From contig NZ_CP124038.1 of the NCBI RefSeq assembly GCF_030436345.1, forward strand, positions 620,001 to 684,000: DNA of 64,000 nt, read 5' to 3'. This stretch comes from [Borrelia] tanukii. GTDB lineage: Bacteria; Spirochaetota; Spirochaetia; Borreliales; Borreliaceae. The notes under the pieces are model-generated. The model saw only the letters and a list, made by a program, of their open reading frames with translations. It had not been told where the DNA came from and did not search any database. This document shows positions 48,249-58,720 of the stretch, in pieces (positions within the stretch are counted from its first letter, which is position 1; each line of letters begins with the position of its first letter). The position numbers and the translations under genes were made by a program.

Positions 48249-51200
48249 TTAATTTTTTGTCCTTGCGAATTTAATGTAAAATTTTTCTATCAATGTTAAT
48301 AAATTTTCGTTTAGCTTGAAATCATGAGTGCCTTTAAATCTGTTATAGTAATCACAGAGTGTTATTTCACTAGTTTTTAAGAATCTCTCGTGCGCCTTGC
48401 TTGTGAAATAAGCTTTGGAAGGGTTTTTTATTTGCATTTTTATTAAATTCTTAAAACAATTTGAAAAATTATTTTGATTTGTTTTTGCTAAAATTTTAAT
48501 TATAAGGCTTTGGTAAATTGGAGTTGGATAGCTTGATATATATGCGAATTGCATAAGCATATTTTCAATGTCATCAATTATTATTTCTTTGTGGTGATAA
48601 CAAATAGTTGTTTTTGCAGATAAGTTTTCAAGATCAATTTTTATTTCTGTTAATGAATTAAAATTTTGTATTTCTTTTTTTATTAGCAGTCCTGTTATGT
48701 ATAGATCTATTTCATTTTTTATTTTATCTGGTATGCTGTAATAGTCTTTTTTTACAAAATTTAAATAAAAATAATCGTTTTCGATTTTATATACATTTTC
48801 AATATCTTTTTTTAATTCAAATTCTATATTTTTTTTTTGAAAATTTAGTTTTATTGTTTGACAAAATTTAATTTTAGTTTTTATCATTATTGAAAGCTCT
48901 TTTAAGCTTTTAGTAGCATTATATTTTAATTTATTAATTTTTTTGAAGATATCATTCACAGTCGTTTTTTGATCTATGTTGAAAGGAATATTTCCTTGTT
49001 GTATTTCATGTCTAATATGGTTTTTAATAATTTCTACTACTTTACTTTCATCATCTTTTTTTCCCATTATGTATTCATGTAGTAGTGTTGAATTTTTTAT
49101 AAGCCCGTAAATAATCTCAATAGCACTAAAAATTTGTTCTTCTTGTTTTTCTTTGATTTCATTTTCTAATCTTATGTCTTGTATTTTAACATTTAAAGTT
49201 TTTTCATAAAAATGTTTGTAAGGATTAGAAAGAGCGCTTTTTAATTCATATAAATTTAACTTAATTGGGCTTTCTAGTTGAATTTTATTTTGTTTAAACT
49301 TAATTGGTTTAGAATTTTGTAGTATTTTTGCGATATTAAAGGCTTCTAAATCATAGTTTATTAAATAATTCTCTTTTGCATTTTTAAAATATGCTAGATC
49401 ATGATTTTCATTTGGATGCTTTTCTATTTGAAAATTTTTTTCATACTTTTGTATGTGATCAAGTATTTTGTTTATTGTTTTTGATGTATTAATTTCTGGG
49501 TTTACATTGTCTTGAAATGAGTAGTAAATGTAAAATTTTTCTGATGTTGCAAAAATTAAATTAAAAAGAGTAGTAATTGCCTCTTTTTCGGTGTTCTCAT
49601 GTTCATAGTATTCATTTAACAAATTCATATTATCATAATTTATTTTAGAGTTAAATTTTTGAAATCCCAAAAAATGAATTTCTTTTTTTTGAAGATATTC
49701 TATTTCTTTGTAATTGGCAATCAATATTCCATTTTTTTTATACATTACTCCATATTTTTCTTTTTCAAGACTTTCTTCAAGCATAATCTTAAAAAGATAA
49801 AATTCAATTTTTATTTCATTAATTTCTTTTAAATAGTTTTTGTAAAGATTGTCATTTAAATCTTTGGGGAAATTTTTAAAGGATTTTATTTTATTTTGTA
49901 AGTATTCATCAGTTATATTAAATTCTTCAAGATCAATATATTTTTGAATAAAAATTTCTATTATTTCTGCCCATTCATATACTTTATATGCTTTATTTTT
50001 AAAAAAGTTTATATCTTCGTATAAACTTTTTACTATTGTTATAAGTTTTATTATTGATTCTTGATCTTGAAATCTTGTATTTTCTTTTTGAATTTCTCCT
50101 TCGTATTTTTCGTCAAATATTTCAGACATTAAGAATCGATTAAATCCGTCTTCCCACGAGTTTAAAAAGTTTTGATCATACTTTAGATTTTCCTTGTGAG
50201 TGTTGTTTATGCCAAAGCTAATGTTCATTGCGTCGCTAAATTCTATTAAATAGTTTAATTCAGATGTTGATATGTTAAATTTTTTCATTACTTTATTGCT
50301 ACTTAGTAGGTTAAATACTTCTTTTCTGCTGAAATTGCTAATTGTTCCATTTTTTGATATAAAAAGATCCATTAATCTTTTTAAGGCTATTATACTTTCT
50401 CCTCTTGACAAATTGTTGTAGTATAAAACACTATACTCAATTTCATATTTATTTAGGCATTCTTCTATATATGGCAAATATTCATTAAATTTTTCTTGCA
50501 AACAAGTTATTGCTATTTCGCTTAATTTCAAATTATTTTTTTGCATTGAGTGTACTATTTGATTTACTAAAATTTCTACTTCACGTTTTTGATTTTTAGC
50601 TTCTATTATTTTAAAGCTATCGTCTAATTTTGAAAGTGGAGTTTGTGCTACAATGTTGTTTTTAATGCTTGTTAAGAAATTTTCACCTTTAAATAATTCA
50701 ATATCTACTTTTTCTAAAGCTTGATATTTTGTTGGGTTGATTTTTCCTGTTGTTAGCAATAATTCTTTAACAAAAGTAGATTTATAGTTGAGCAAATCTT
50801 CAAAAATTAACACATGTACTTCAAAATCAAAAATTTTTTCTAAAGAATTAAGAATTTTTTTTTCAATTTCTCTATTATTGCCAATAAATATTATTTTTTT
50901 AATTTCAATAGCAATATTTTTTGTTGGTTTTTCCTGAATTATTTTTTTATGTAAGTTTAAAATATTTTTTTGCTTTTCAAAGAGCTTTTTAAATATTTCT
51001 TTTTGCATATTCTCGTAGGGTTTTAAATTTTCTTCTTGGAATAAAAATTCATTGTCTTCCCAAGTTTCAATTAATTTTGAAAATTTTGAGTAATAGCTAT
51101 GGAATAAATCTATTATTTTTGATGCAAAAAAGTACCTATTCTTTATTGATTTAAAATCTTTTATGTATTTTAGTTTTTCAGTTTTCAATATGTTATATAA

Positions 51201-51488
51201 AATGAATTTTTCTGTTTCCAAATAAAATGAAAAAGTGTTCTTTTCTATGTATTTTTTTATATTGGGATTTTTTAAAGAAATTTCATATATGCTTTTTATA
51301 GCATTTTTTTTAATATTTAGATTATAAGAAATCTCATTAAGTCTTGCTATAGTTTTTTTGATTTCTTCTTTTAAAAGATCATTTTTTACTATGATGAGTG
51401 TTTCTTTTTTAAAGATATTGTCGTTTTGAGTTAATTCTTTTATTTTTTCGTAAATATTATTTATTTTGTTAGTTTTATATATGTTCAT
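48249..51488 (-). CDS. recC: Exodeoxyribonuclease V gamma subunit (RecC)
   Basis: 1079 residues with a degenerate helicase/nuclease fold lacking Walker A, as expected for RecC. Supporting segments include AITCLQEKFNEYLPYIEECL, RFLMSEIF, IHFLGFQKFN and the C-terminal nuclease-like region; sequence conservation is low and the call leans on the recC-recB-recD order. RecC holds the complex together and recognises Chi. It starts 3 bp after the pncB stop in the same operon. Confidence 0.9.
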   Translation of the reverse strand: MNIYKTNKINNIYEKIKELTQNDNIFKKETLIIVKNDLLKEEIKKTIARLNEISYNLNIKKNAIKSIYEISLKNPNIKKYIEKNTFSFYLETEKFILYNILKTEKLKYIKDFKSIKNRYFFASKIIDLFHSYYSKFSKLIETWEDNEFLFQEENLKPYENMQKEIFKKLFEKQKNILNLHKKIIQEKPTKNIAIEIKKIIFIGNNREIEKKILNSLEKIFDFEVHVLIFEDLLNYKSTFVKELLLTTGKINPTKYQALEKVDIELFKGENFLTSIKNNIVAQTPLSKLDDSFKIIEAKNQKREVEILVNQIVHSMQKNNLKLSEIAITCLQEKFNEYLPYIEECLNKYEIEYSVLYYNNLSRGESIIALKRLMDLFISKNGTISNFSRKEVFNLLSSNKVMKKFNISTSELNYLIEFSDAMNISFGINNTHKENLKYDQNFLNSWEDGFNRFLMSEIFDEKYEGEIQKENTRFQDQESIIKLITIVKSLYEDINFFKNKAYKVYEWAEIIEIFIQKYIDLEEFNITDEYLQNKIKSFKNFPKDLNDNLYKNYLKEINEIKIEFYLFKIMLEESLEKEKYGVMYKKNGILIANYKEIEYLQKKEIHFLGFQKFNSKINYDNMNLLNEYYEHENTEKEAITTLFNLIFATSEKFYIYYSFQDNVNPEINTSKTINKILDHIQKYEKNFQIEKHPNENHDLAYFKNAKENYLINYDLEAFNIAKILQNSKPIKFKQNKIQLESPIKLNLYELKSALSNPYKHFYEKTLNVKIQDIRLENEIKEKQEEQIFSAIEIIYGLIKNSTLLHEYIMGKKDDESKVVEIIKNHIRHEIQQGNIPFNIDQKTTVNDIFKKINKLKYNATKSLKELSIMIKTKIKFCQTIKLNFQKKNIEFELKKDIENVYKIENDYFYLNFVKKDYYSIPDKIKNEIDLYITGLLIKKEIQNFNSLTEIKIDLENLSAKTTICYHHKEIIIDDIENMLMQFAYISSYPTPIYQSLIIKILAKTNQNNFSNCFKNLIKMQIKNPSKAYFTSKAHERFLKTSEITLCDYYNRFKGTHDFKLNENLLTLIEKFYIKFARTKN

Positions 51489-51491
51489 AGA

Positions 51492-52937
51492 TTAATTACT
51501 TTTATTGTCTTTTATTAGCTTGTTTTTTAGCTTTCTTAAGTTTTTACTGATACTCACTTTATATATGTGGGGGTTAATTATTCTTCTGTACGTATGCTCA
51601 AGATTGCTTAAGTCAAGCTTGGTTTTATTTCTAATATTGTTTAAGCTAGATTCATAGCCTTTGCAAAGTTTATCATTTTCTAAGACAGTCTGAATCAAAA
51701 ATTCAAAATCGTCATATTGTTTGATGATTTTGGAAACGTTATCTTGTATTGGATGAAAAATGGTTAATTCTTTTTTTGAATTTAGGTGATCTTTGATTTT
51801 ATCTTTTTCTTCTTTTAAAAATATAAAATCAAAGATCATTTGACCATTTAAATAGATTCTTGCAACTTCTTTTTGGGCAGGTAACGTTGATTTTTCTGTG
51901 TTATTTGATATTTTTATTTTTGGTATAAATTCTCCATTTTTTTCTATAGAGATCATTTTGTATACTCCTGAAAGATTTGGATCTCCTTTTGCTGTAACTA
52001 GATTTGTTCCAACGCCCCAAATATCAATTGGAGCATTTATTGAATTTAAGTACATGATAATATTTTCGTCAAGCTCATTAGACGCAATAATTTTTACGTG
52101 ACTTAATCCATTTTGATTTAATTCTTTTCTTGCTGCTTTGCTTAGATATTCAAGATCCCCGCTGTCAATTCTTATTGAAAAATTATTTTTTCCCGTTTCT
52201 TTTAGTTCCTTAAATATTTTAATAGCATTTTTTAATCCACTGTTAAGCGTGTCGTAAGTATCGATTAGTAAACTTACTTTGTTTGGATATGTTTTTGCAT
52301 ATTCTCTGAATGCTTGTTCTTCGTTTTCAAAACTCATTACCCAACTATGAGCCATTGTTCCTGTGACTGGTATATTGTATTTATATCCAGCAAGCATATT
52401 GCTTGTAAAGTCGGCTCCTCCTATATAGGCGGCTTTGCTGGCAGAGAGTGCTCCATTTATTCCTTGTGCTCTTCTTAGACCAAGTTCTGCTAGAATTTTT
52501 GCACCAGACTCTTTTATTCTGGCGGTTTTTGTTGCTATTAAACTTTCAAAGTTTATTATATTTAAGACTAGCCCTTCTATTAATAGTAATTCTATTAGAT
52601 GTCCCTCAATAACAACTACCGGTGTATAGGGGAAAACCAGACGACCTTCTTCTATTGAGCTTATTTTTATGTTTAGTTTGAATTCTTTGAGAAAGTTTAA
52701 AAATTGCTCATCCAATATATTTAAACTTTTTAAATATATTAGTTCATTTTCATTGAAGCTAATATTTTTCAATTCATTAATTAATGTATGCATTCCAGCT
52801 AAAACAATATAGCCATTTTTAAACGGTGTTTTTCTAAAAAATACCTCAAATTTTGCTTTAGGATTAATACCTTTTGTAAAATAAGCATTCATCATTGAAA
52901 TTTCATAAAAATCTGTGAATAGTGATAGATTTTTCAT
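51492..52937 (-). CDS. pncB: Nicotinate phosphoribosyltransferase
   Basis: 481 residues. Converts nicotinate and PRPP to nicotinate mononucleotide for NAD salvage. Family segments: LFTDFYEISMMNAYF, FEVFFRKTPF, RRAQGINGALSASKAAYIGG, TGTMAHSWVMSF with the phosphorylatable His, DTYDTLNSGLKNA and IRIDSGDLEYL. First gene of a run with recC-recB-recD. It diverges from zwf across 132 bp. The link between NAD salvage and RecBCD is only positional as far as I can see. Confidence 0.95.
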   Translation of the reverse strand: MKNLSLFTDFYEISMMNAYFTKGINPKAKFEVFFRKTPFKNGYIVLAGMHTLINELKNISFNENELIYLKSLNILDEQFLNFLKEFKLNIKISSIEEGRLVFPYTPVVVIEGHLIELLLIEGLVLNIINFESLIATKTARIKESGAKILAELGLRRAQGINGALSASKAAYIGGADFTSNMLAGYKYNIPVTGTMAHSWVMSFENEEQAFREYAKTYPNKVSLLIDTYDTLNSGLKNAIKIFKELKETGKNNFSIRIDSGDLEYLSKAARKELNQNGLSHVKIIASNELDENIIMYLNSINAPIDIWGVGTNLVTAKGDPNLSGVYKMISIEKNGEFIPKIKISNNTEKSTLPAQKEVARIYLNGQMIFDFIFLKEEKDKIKDHLNSKKELTIFHPIQDNVSKIIKQYDDFEFLIQTVLENDKLCKGYESSLNNIRNKTKLDLSNLEHTYRRIINPHIYKVSISKNLRKLKNKLIKDNKSN

Positions 52938-53069
52938 TCTCCTTATTATATACTAGTTTTGTTTGTAAAAAAATGATATTTAATTTGAGCTTAATTGTTA
53001 TTTGTTAATATTTATGAATATATATATGTGTGTAATATATAATAAATTGATCAGATTGGACTAAATTCT

Positions 53070-54506
53070 ATGAAAGAAAAAAGTGTTTCTAATTTCGATA
53101 TTGTAATTTTTGGAGTTACTGGGAATTTGTCTAGGAAAAAACTTATTCCTTCACTTTTTAATTTGTTTAAAAATAAATGTATTAGCAATTTTAGGGTTAT
53201 TGGTTTTTCTCGTAAAATTTTTACAGATAAAGAATTTAGACTCTATATTAAAGATTCTTTATGGCAGGAAGAGACCGATTCTTTGATTGAAATTTTTTTA
53301 AATTTTTTTATTTATGTATTTGGTGATTTTAATGAAAAGGAGCCTTATGAAAAATTATTTAAATTTTTAGATAAAAACCGAGAAACAGTGTATTATCTTT
53401 CGACTTCTCCTACATTTTATGGACCAATAATTAACCATTTGAAAAAATATTCTTTAAGTGAAAGATTGACTTTGTCAAAAATAGTGCTTGAAAAGCCTTT
53501 TGGTTCTAGTCTTGAGACAGCAAAAAAATTAAATAGCTTGCTTTATTCTGCTTTTAGAGAAGATCAAATTTATAGGATAGACCACTATTTAGGTAAAGAG
53601 ACAGTTCAAAATATTTTTACATTTAGATTCGGTAATTCCATTTTTGAAAATGTTTGGAATAATCGTTATGTAGATTTTGTTCAGATTACGGTGGCAGAAG
53701 AATTGGGTCTTGATGGGAGAGCTGAGTATTACGATTCTGTTGGAGCTTTAAAGGATATGGTTCAAAATCATATTTTACAATTGTTAAGTCTTGTTGCAAT
53801 GGAATCTCCTATTAAATTTGATTCTGAGTTTATTCATGATGAGAAGGTTAAAGTTTTAAAAAGTTTAAGAAAAATTAGCAAAGAGGATATTAAGAATTGC
53901 ATTGTTAAGGGGCAATATATAGGCTCACAAATTCAAGGGGTTTTTAAAAAAGGCTATAGAGATGAAACAGAATCTTTGGTAAATTCAAGTACTGAAACTT
54001 ATTTAGCTATGAAAGTGTTTATTAATAATTGGCGTTGGTCCGGTGTTCCTTTTTATCTTAGAACTGGCAAAGGGCTTGCTAGGAAATTTTCAGAAATATA
54101 TATTCAATTTAAAAAACCAAGCTTTACTCTTTTTAGCAATAGTTCTGTTGATTTTTCCAATGCTTTAATATTTAGGATTCAGCCAAGAGATGGAATTGAA
54201 ATTAAATTCAATACCAAGAAGCCTGGATATAATTATGAAATTCAAACTGCTAATATGGAATTTTCATATCATGGTACATATAAAAGATTGTTCGATGAGG
54301 CTTATGAGCGTTTATTGTTAGACGCTTTTTTGGGGGATGGCACTTTGTATGCTACAAGTGATGAGATTGAAAGTTCTTGGGAATTTGTTTCAGATATTGC
54401 AAATAAATGGGCAGATATTGAAATTTGTAATTATTTTTATGGGTCTGAAGGACCAAAAGAAATAGATTCTATTCTAGAAAAAGATCATTTTTGGCGTAAA
54501 ATTTAA
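53070..54506 (+). CDS. zwf: Glucose-6-phosphate 1-dehydrogenase
   Basis: 478-residue NADP-dependent first enzyme of the pentose phosphate pathway. The nucleotide motif is GVTGNLSRKK (usually GxxGDLxxKK, so Asp is Asn here) and the active-site signature is RIDHYLGKE, followed by FRFGNSIFENVWN and the C-terminal LRTGK and YERLLLDA segments. It provides NADPH, valuable in an organism with a small redox network. Alone on its strand, with no clear terminator downstream. Confidence 0.96.
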   Translation: MKEKSVSNFDIVIFGVTGNLSRKKLIPSLFNLFKNKCISNFRVIGFSRKIFTDKEFRLYIKDSLWQEETDSLIEIFLNFFIYVFGDFNEKEPYEKLFKFLDKNRETVYYLSTSPTFYGPIINHLKKYSLSERLTLSKIVLEKPFGSSLETAKKLNSLLYSAFREDQIYRIDHYLGKETVQNIFTFRFGNSIFENVWNNRYVDFVQITVAEELGLDGRAEYYDSVGALKDMVQNHILQLLSLVAMESPIKFDSEFIHDEKVKVLKSLRKISKEDIKNCIVKGQYIGSQIQGVFKKGYRDETESLVNSSTETYLAMKVFINNWRWSGVPFYLRTGKGLARKFSEIYIQFKKPSFTLFSNSSVDFSNALIFRIQPRDGIEIKFNTKKPGYNYEIQTANMEFSYHGTYKRLFDEAYERLLLDAFLGDGTLYATSDEIESSWEFVSDIANKWADIEICNYFYGSEGPKEIDSILEKDHFWRKI

Positions 54507-54809
54507 TTTTTCAATCTTTAAAAAGATAAATGAGATAAAAAATTTATGTAATTTATTTCTATTATTTTTATGTATTTTTAATGCTTATCCTATTTGTAAT
54601 TTAACGTCATCATATTTTTATTTCTTGCAACTTAGTAGTAAAGTTTTTGATAAATTTAATTTTTCTTTTCTTTTTAAACAATTTAAGAAAATTAGGGATT
54701 TTTACTCTTAAATGGATTACAAGTTTATGCATCGATTAATAATTTGCGTTATCATTAAAAATATAAGTAATCTTTTTTAAAAAACAGTGCTTATATTTAA
54801 AGGATGTAT
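54507..54809. other. Gap between zwf and nhaC-1 without a supported gene
   Basis: About 300 bp, very A+T-rich. One frame is open from roughly 54478 to the TAA at 54709-54711 and would encode a hydrophobic signal-peptide-like stretch (LFLLFLCIFNAYP), but it has no ATG, GTG or usable TTG near its beginning and no ribosome site. It may be a decayed gene or chance. No strong hairpin is seen; the nhaC-1 promoter must lie in its 3' part. Confidence 0.5.
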
Positions 54810-56153
54810 ATGGAAAATATTGAGGTAAAAGTTCAACCAAGTTTTTTTGGACTTATTCCTTTTTTCGTTTTTATTATTATATATTTAGGCACAGGGATTT
54901 ATTTGGGGGTTCTTGGCGTAGAGATGGCTTTTTATCAACTGCCAGCTAGCGTTGCAATGTTTTTTGCTTCTATTGTTTGTTTTTTAGGGTTTAAAGGAAA
55001 ATTTTCCGAAAAAATTCACATATTTATTAAAGGAGCTGCTCAGTACGACATTATACTAATGTGTCTTATTTTTATGCTTTCTGGAGCCTTTTCTTCTCTT
55101 TGTAAAGAAATAGGCTGTGTTGAAACTGTAGCAAATTTAGGGATTAAATATATTAGTCCCAATTGGATTGTTTCTGGTATATTTTTTATAACTTGCTTTC
55201 TTTCTTTTTCTGCGGGTACTTCTGTTGGATCTATTGTTGCAATTGCTCCTATTGCTTTTAATATTGCCGTTAAAAGTAATATTAATCCCAATTTAATAGC
55301 AGCTTCTGTGATGTGTGGAGCTATGTTTGGAGATAATCTTTCTTTAATATCAGATACAACTATTGTTTCTAGTCGAACTCAAGGCAGTAGTATTTTAGAT
55401 GTTTTTGTTAGTAGCAGTTTTTATGCTTTTCCATCTGCTATATTAACTTTTTTTTCTTTTTTCTTTCTTTCTGGAAATTTGATTAATACTACAAACTTTT
55501 TACATGAAAGTTCAATAGATTTTGTAAAAACCGTGCCTTATTTAATAATTATATTTTTTTCTTTGGCTGGGGTGAATGTTTTTTTAGTTCTTTTTTTTGG
55601 TATTTTTTCTATATTCCTTATTAGTGTTTTGTATAGTAATTTATACTTTTTAGATGTAATAAAAAGCATTAATAAAGGGTTTTTAAATATGGCGGATTTA
55701 ATTTTTCTCTCAATTTTAACAGGGGGAGTTTCTTTTATTGTGATTCATAATGGAGGCTTCAAATGGTTGCTTATTAAATTGAAATCTTTGATTAGAGGAA
55801 AAAGTTCGGCTGAATTTTCTATTGGTGCTTTTGTTTCAATAGTTGACGTTTTTCTGGCTAATAATACAATTGCCATACTTATTTGCGGCAAAGTAGCAAA
55901 AAAGATAGCCCTTGAAAATAACATTAGCTCTCAAAGGAGTGCGTCTATTTTAGATATGTTCTCCTGTATTTTTCAAGGTATTATTCCTTATGGTGCTCAA
56001 ATGATTATTTTGGTAGGTTTTTCAAATGGGCTTGTGTCGCCAATTAGCGTTTTACCATTTTTAGTTTATTTTGGATTTTTATTGTTTTTTGTTATTTTAT
56101 CTATTTTGGGAATTGATATAAAAAAAGTTTTTTTATTTTTTTCAAAAAAATAA
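54810..56153 (+). CDS. nhaC: NhaC-family Na+/H+ antiporter, first copy
   Basis: 447 residues, about 11-12 membrane segments. NhaC-family segments include SAGTSVGSIVAIAPIAF, CGAMFGDNLSLISDTTIVSS and the C-terminal IIPYGAQM. Likely exchanges Na+ (or another substrate such as malate/lactate in relatives) for H+ in the inner membrane. I chose ATG 54810, 5 nt after AAGGA, rather than ATG 54804. A paralogue follows 99 bp downstream. Confidence 0.88.
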   Translation: MENIEVKVQPSFFGLIPFFVFIIIYLGTGIYLGVLGVEMAFYQLPASVAMFFASIVCFLGFKGKFSEKIHIFIKGAAQYDIILMCLIFMLSGAFSSLCKEIGCVETVANLGIKYISPNWIVSGIFFITCFLSFSAGTSVGSIVAIAPIAFNIAVKSNINPNLIAASVMCGAMFGDNLSLISDTTIVSSRTQGSSILDVFVSSSFYAFPSAILTFFSFFFLSGNLINTTNFLHESSIDFVKTVPYLIIIFFSLAGVNVFLVLFFGIFSIFLISVLYSNLYFLDVIKSINKGFLNMADLIFLSILTGGVSFIVIHNGGFKWLLIKLKSLIRGKSSAEFSIGAFVSIVDVFLANNTIAILICGKVAKKIALENNISSQRSASILDMFSCIFQGIIPYGAQMIILVGFSNGLVSPISVLPFLVYFGFLLFFVILSILGIDIKKVFLFFSKK

Positions 56154-56252
56154 AAATTTTGAAAATTTTAAGATTTGCATTGTTCAATTTTTATTAATTT
56201 TGTTTAGAATAAATTATTTTTAATTGTATTATATGATTTAGGAGGTTTGAAA

Positions 56253-57608
56253 TTGGAAAGAGAAACTAATATAGTTCCAAATTTTTGGGGACTTATGCCT
56301 TTTTTCCTTTTTATAGGAATTTATATTGGCACGGGACTTGTTCTTTATTTTAATGGTATAGAAAAGGCATTTTATCAAATGCCCCCCGTATTTGCTATGT
56401 TTATTGCTATTGTTTTAACATTTATTATTTTTAGGGGATCTTTTTTAGCGAAAATGAATAAATTTATTGAGGGGTGTGCTCAACGAGATGTTATTTTTAT
56501 ATCTTTAATATTTATGTTATCCGGTGCTTTTTCTGCTGTTTGCAAAGAAATAGGAAGTGTTGAAGCTGTAGTAAATATTGGTCTTAAATATGTTCCATTG
56601 AATTTGTTAGTATGTGGCATTTTTTTAATTACTCTTTTTTTGTCTTTTTCTACTGGAAGTTTTATGGGGACTGTTGTTGCTGTTGCTCCTATTGCTTTGG
56701 AACTTGCAGATAAGGTAAACATTTCTCTTCCATTGGTTGCTGGGGCTATTCTTAGTGCTGGGGCATTTGGAGACAATATGTCTTTAATATCAGATACTCC
56801 TATTATTTCAAGTCATACTCAAAAGGTTAATATTGTTGATGTTTTTAAAAATGGAGCTTTTTATACGTTTCCAGCAGCAATTTTAGCAAGCATTGTTTTT
56901 GCATTTTTAGGCTCTTATTATAGCAAGGCTAATAGTTTTATTATTGAGCCTAGTGAGATAAATTTTTTTAAAATTCTTCCATATATTTTTGTTATGGTTG
57001 TTGCAATTTCAGGCGTTGATGTATTTTTGGCCTTGTTTTTAGGTATTGTTGTTGCTGGTGGTATTGGAATTTATTACTCAGATATTACTTTTTTATTGCT
57101 GGCTAAAAAAATCAATGAAGGATTTTTAGGCTTAGGAGAAATGTTTATTCTTGTTGTTTTTACGGGCGGAATTTCTTATATGGCAATTAAGTATGGAGGG
57201 TTTGATTGGTTACTTTTAAAATTGCAAAAAATGTCAAGGTCTAAAAGAACTTCGGAGTTTGTAATTGTGTTTTTAGTTGGCATTTTGACTGCGTTTCTTG
57301 CAAATAATGGACTTGCTATTTTAATGAGCGGTTCTGTTGTAAGATCAATAACTAAGGAGAATAATTTAAACTCAAAACGTATTGCGGCTTTACTTTGTAT
57401 GTCTTCGTGCTTTTTTTTAAGCATTTTGCCTCATAGTATGCATGTTATAGCTCTTATAGATTTTACAAAAGGTAAGCTTTCTCCTTTTGACATTTTTCCC
57501 TTTTTAATTTATCAAGGATTTTTAATCTTATTGATTGCTTTGTCTATAATTGGACTTGATATAAGATTGATATTTAGATATTTTTTAAATAATAGACAAA
57601 AAACTTAA
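56253..57608 (+). CDS. nhaC: NhaC-family Na+/H+ antiporter, second copy
   Basis: 451 residues, colinear with the preceding gene throughout (WGLMPFFLFIGIYIGTG, STGSFMGTVVAVAPIAL, AGAFGDNMSLISDTPIISS, ILPHSMHVIAL), so the pair arose by tandem duplication and has since diverged widely, most visibly in loops and the last helices (IPYGAQM against LPHSMHV). The start is taken as TTG 56253, 7 nt after GGAGG; the TTG at 56247 would be only 1 nt away. Confidence 0.87.
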   Translation: MERETNIVPNFWGLMPFFLFIGIYIGTGLVLYFNGIEKAFYQMPPVFAMFIAIVLTFIIFRGSFLAKMNKFIEGCAQRDVIFISLIFMLSGAFSAVCKEIGSVEAVVNIGLKYVPLNLLVCGIFLITLFLSFSTGSFMGTVVAVAPIALELADKVNISLPLVAGAILSAGAFGDNMSLISDTPIISSHTQKVNIVDVFKNGAFYTFPAAILASIVFAFLGSYYSKANSFIIEPSEINFFKILPYIFVMVVAISGVDVFLALFLGIVVAGGIGIYYSDITFLLLAKKINEGFLGLGEMFILVVFTGGISYMAIKYGGFDWLLLKLQKMSRSKRTSEFVIVFLVGILTAFLANNGLAILMSGSVVRSITKENNLNSKRIAALLCMSSCFFLSILPHSMHVIALIDFTKGKLSPFDIFPFLIYQGFLILLIALSIIGLDIRLIFRYFLNNRQKT

Positions 57609-57631
57609 AAACTTTCATTTCGAAAGCTTTT
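57608..57631. terminator. Probable terminator between nhaC-2 and potD
   Basis: Stem CTTTC / GAAAG extended by AAAA / TTTT across a single bulged C, loop ATTTC, T-rich end. Lies between convergent genes. Confidence 0.5.
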
Positions 57632-57655
57632 AAGGTGTTTTTTGCATTTAAATAT

Positions 57656-58702
57656 TTAGGAAGATAGATTCAAATATATTTTGAGCATTTCCTCTTTTAT
57701 TTTTTTAGGTATTTTTTTAAAAATTTCAAATTTGGAAAAATCTTTTGGTAGAAATTTTTCTTCTAAATATAATTTCATTTCGGGATTATTTTTTGCTTCT
57801 TCTTCTATTCTTTTTATTACATTTTTATTTGGAGAATTGTATCTAGTTTCTTTGAAATTTTTATAAGATGGTTCATTGTTGTATAGAAAGTTTATAAATT
57901 TGTAAGCCAAGTCTTTATTTGGAGCATCAATAGGAATTACAAATGCGTCTATCCATAGATTGGTGTTTTTTGGCGCATAAAAATCTAAGTTTTTATCTTT
58001 TAAGACAGCGCTTTGTGCTTCACCACTCCATGTAAGTTGAATAGATGCTTCTCCATTTAGCATTAATGATTTTGCAGGCACATCTGAGAAATATCCGATT
58101 AATAGTGGATTTTGGATTTTTAAAAGTTCGCCAGCTTCTTTGATTTTGTCTATATCATGTTCATTTATTGAGTATCCAAGTTTTTTTAGAGCAACTCCAA
58201 TATTGTCTTTAGGGGAATCTAGCATTGTAATCTCTTTTTTATATTTTTCATTAAATAGTATGTCAAAACCTTGCATGTCATTTAAATCTATTTTATTTTT
58301 ATTGTAAAGTATGCCCATTAATCCCCAATAAGCTGGTACTGAGTAAAGATTGCCAGGATCATGTTCTAGGTTTGTGAGATTTTGAGAAATATTTTTTGTT
58401 ACATTTGGTAATTTTGAGTAATCTAATTTTGTAATTTTACCGTCATCGATTAATTCTTGGATTAAATATTCTGATGGGACTATTATATCGTAGTAGTTCG
58501 TTGTGGTGTTAAATTTAGCTATCATTTCTTCATTGTTATGAAAGACTTCATAATTAATTTTTATATTATTTTCCTTTTCGAATTGATCTAATAAAGTTTC
58601 GTCAATATATTCTGCCCAGTTAAATACGTTTAAAGTTATTGTGTCTTTTTTAGTACAAGCAAAGGTTGTAAGAATTGTTATTAATATAAAAATTTTTTTC
58701 AT
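57656..58702 (-). CDS. potD: Spermidine/putrescine-binding lipoprotein PotD
   Basis: 348-residue periplasmic solute-binding lipoprotein: signal MKKIFILITILTTFAC with the lipidated cysteine at C16, then LNVFNWAEYIDE, YDIIVPSEYLIQ, VPAYWGLMGILYNK and LTWSGEA, all characteristic of PotD/PotF polyamine receptors. Last gene of potABCD. Polyamine uptake is needed because no polyamine synthesis is known in Borrelia. Confidence 0.94.
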   Translation of the reverse strand: MKKIFILITILTTFACTKKDTITLNVFNWAEYIDETLLDQFEKENNIKINYEVFHNNEEMIAKFNTTTNYYDIIVPSEYLIQELIDDGKITKLDYSKLPNVTKNISQNLTNLEHDPGNLYSVPAYWGLMGILYNKNKIDLNDMQGFDILFNEKYKKEITMLDSPKDNIGVALKKLGYSINEHDIDKIKEAGELLKIQNPLLIGYFSDVPAKSLMLNGEASIQLTWSGEAQSAVLKDKNLDFYAPKNTNLWIDAFVIPIDAPNKDLAYKFINFLYNNEPSYKNFKETRYNSPNKNVIKRIEEEAKNNPEMKLYLEEKFLPKDFSKFEIFKKIPKKIKEEMLKIYLNLSS

Positions 58703-58720
58703 AAGTACTCCTTTTTTATT

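Noticed and set aside
54478-54711. Open frame with a signal-peptide-like hydrophobic run between zwf and nhaC-1
   Set aside because: No ATG, GTG or suitable TTG start and no ribosome site; such open runs are common in A+T-rich DNA. It could be a gene remnant, but this is not supported.
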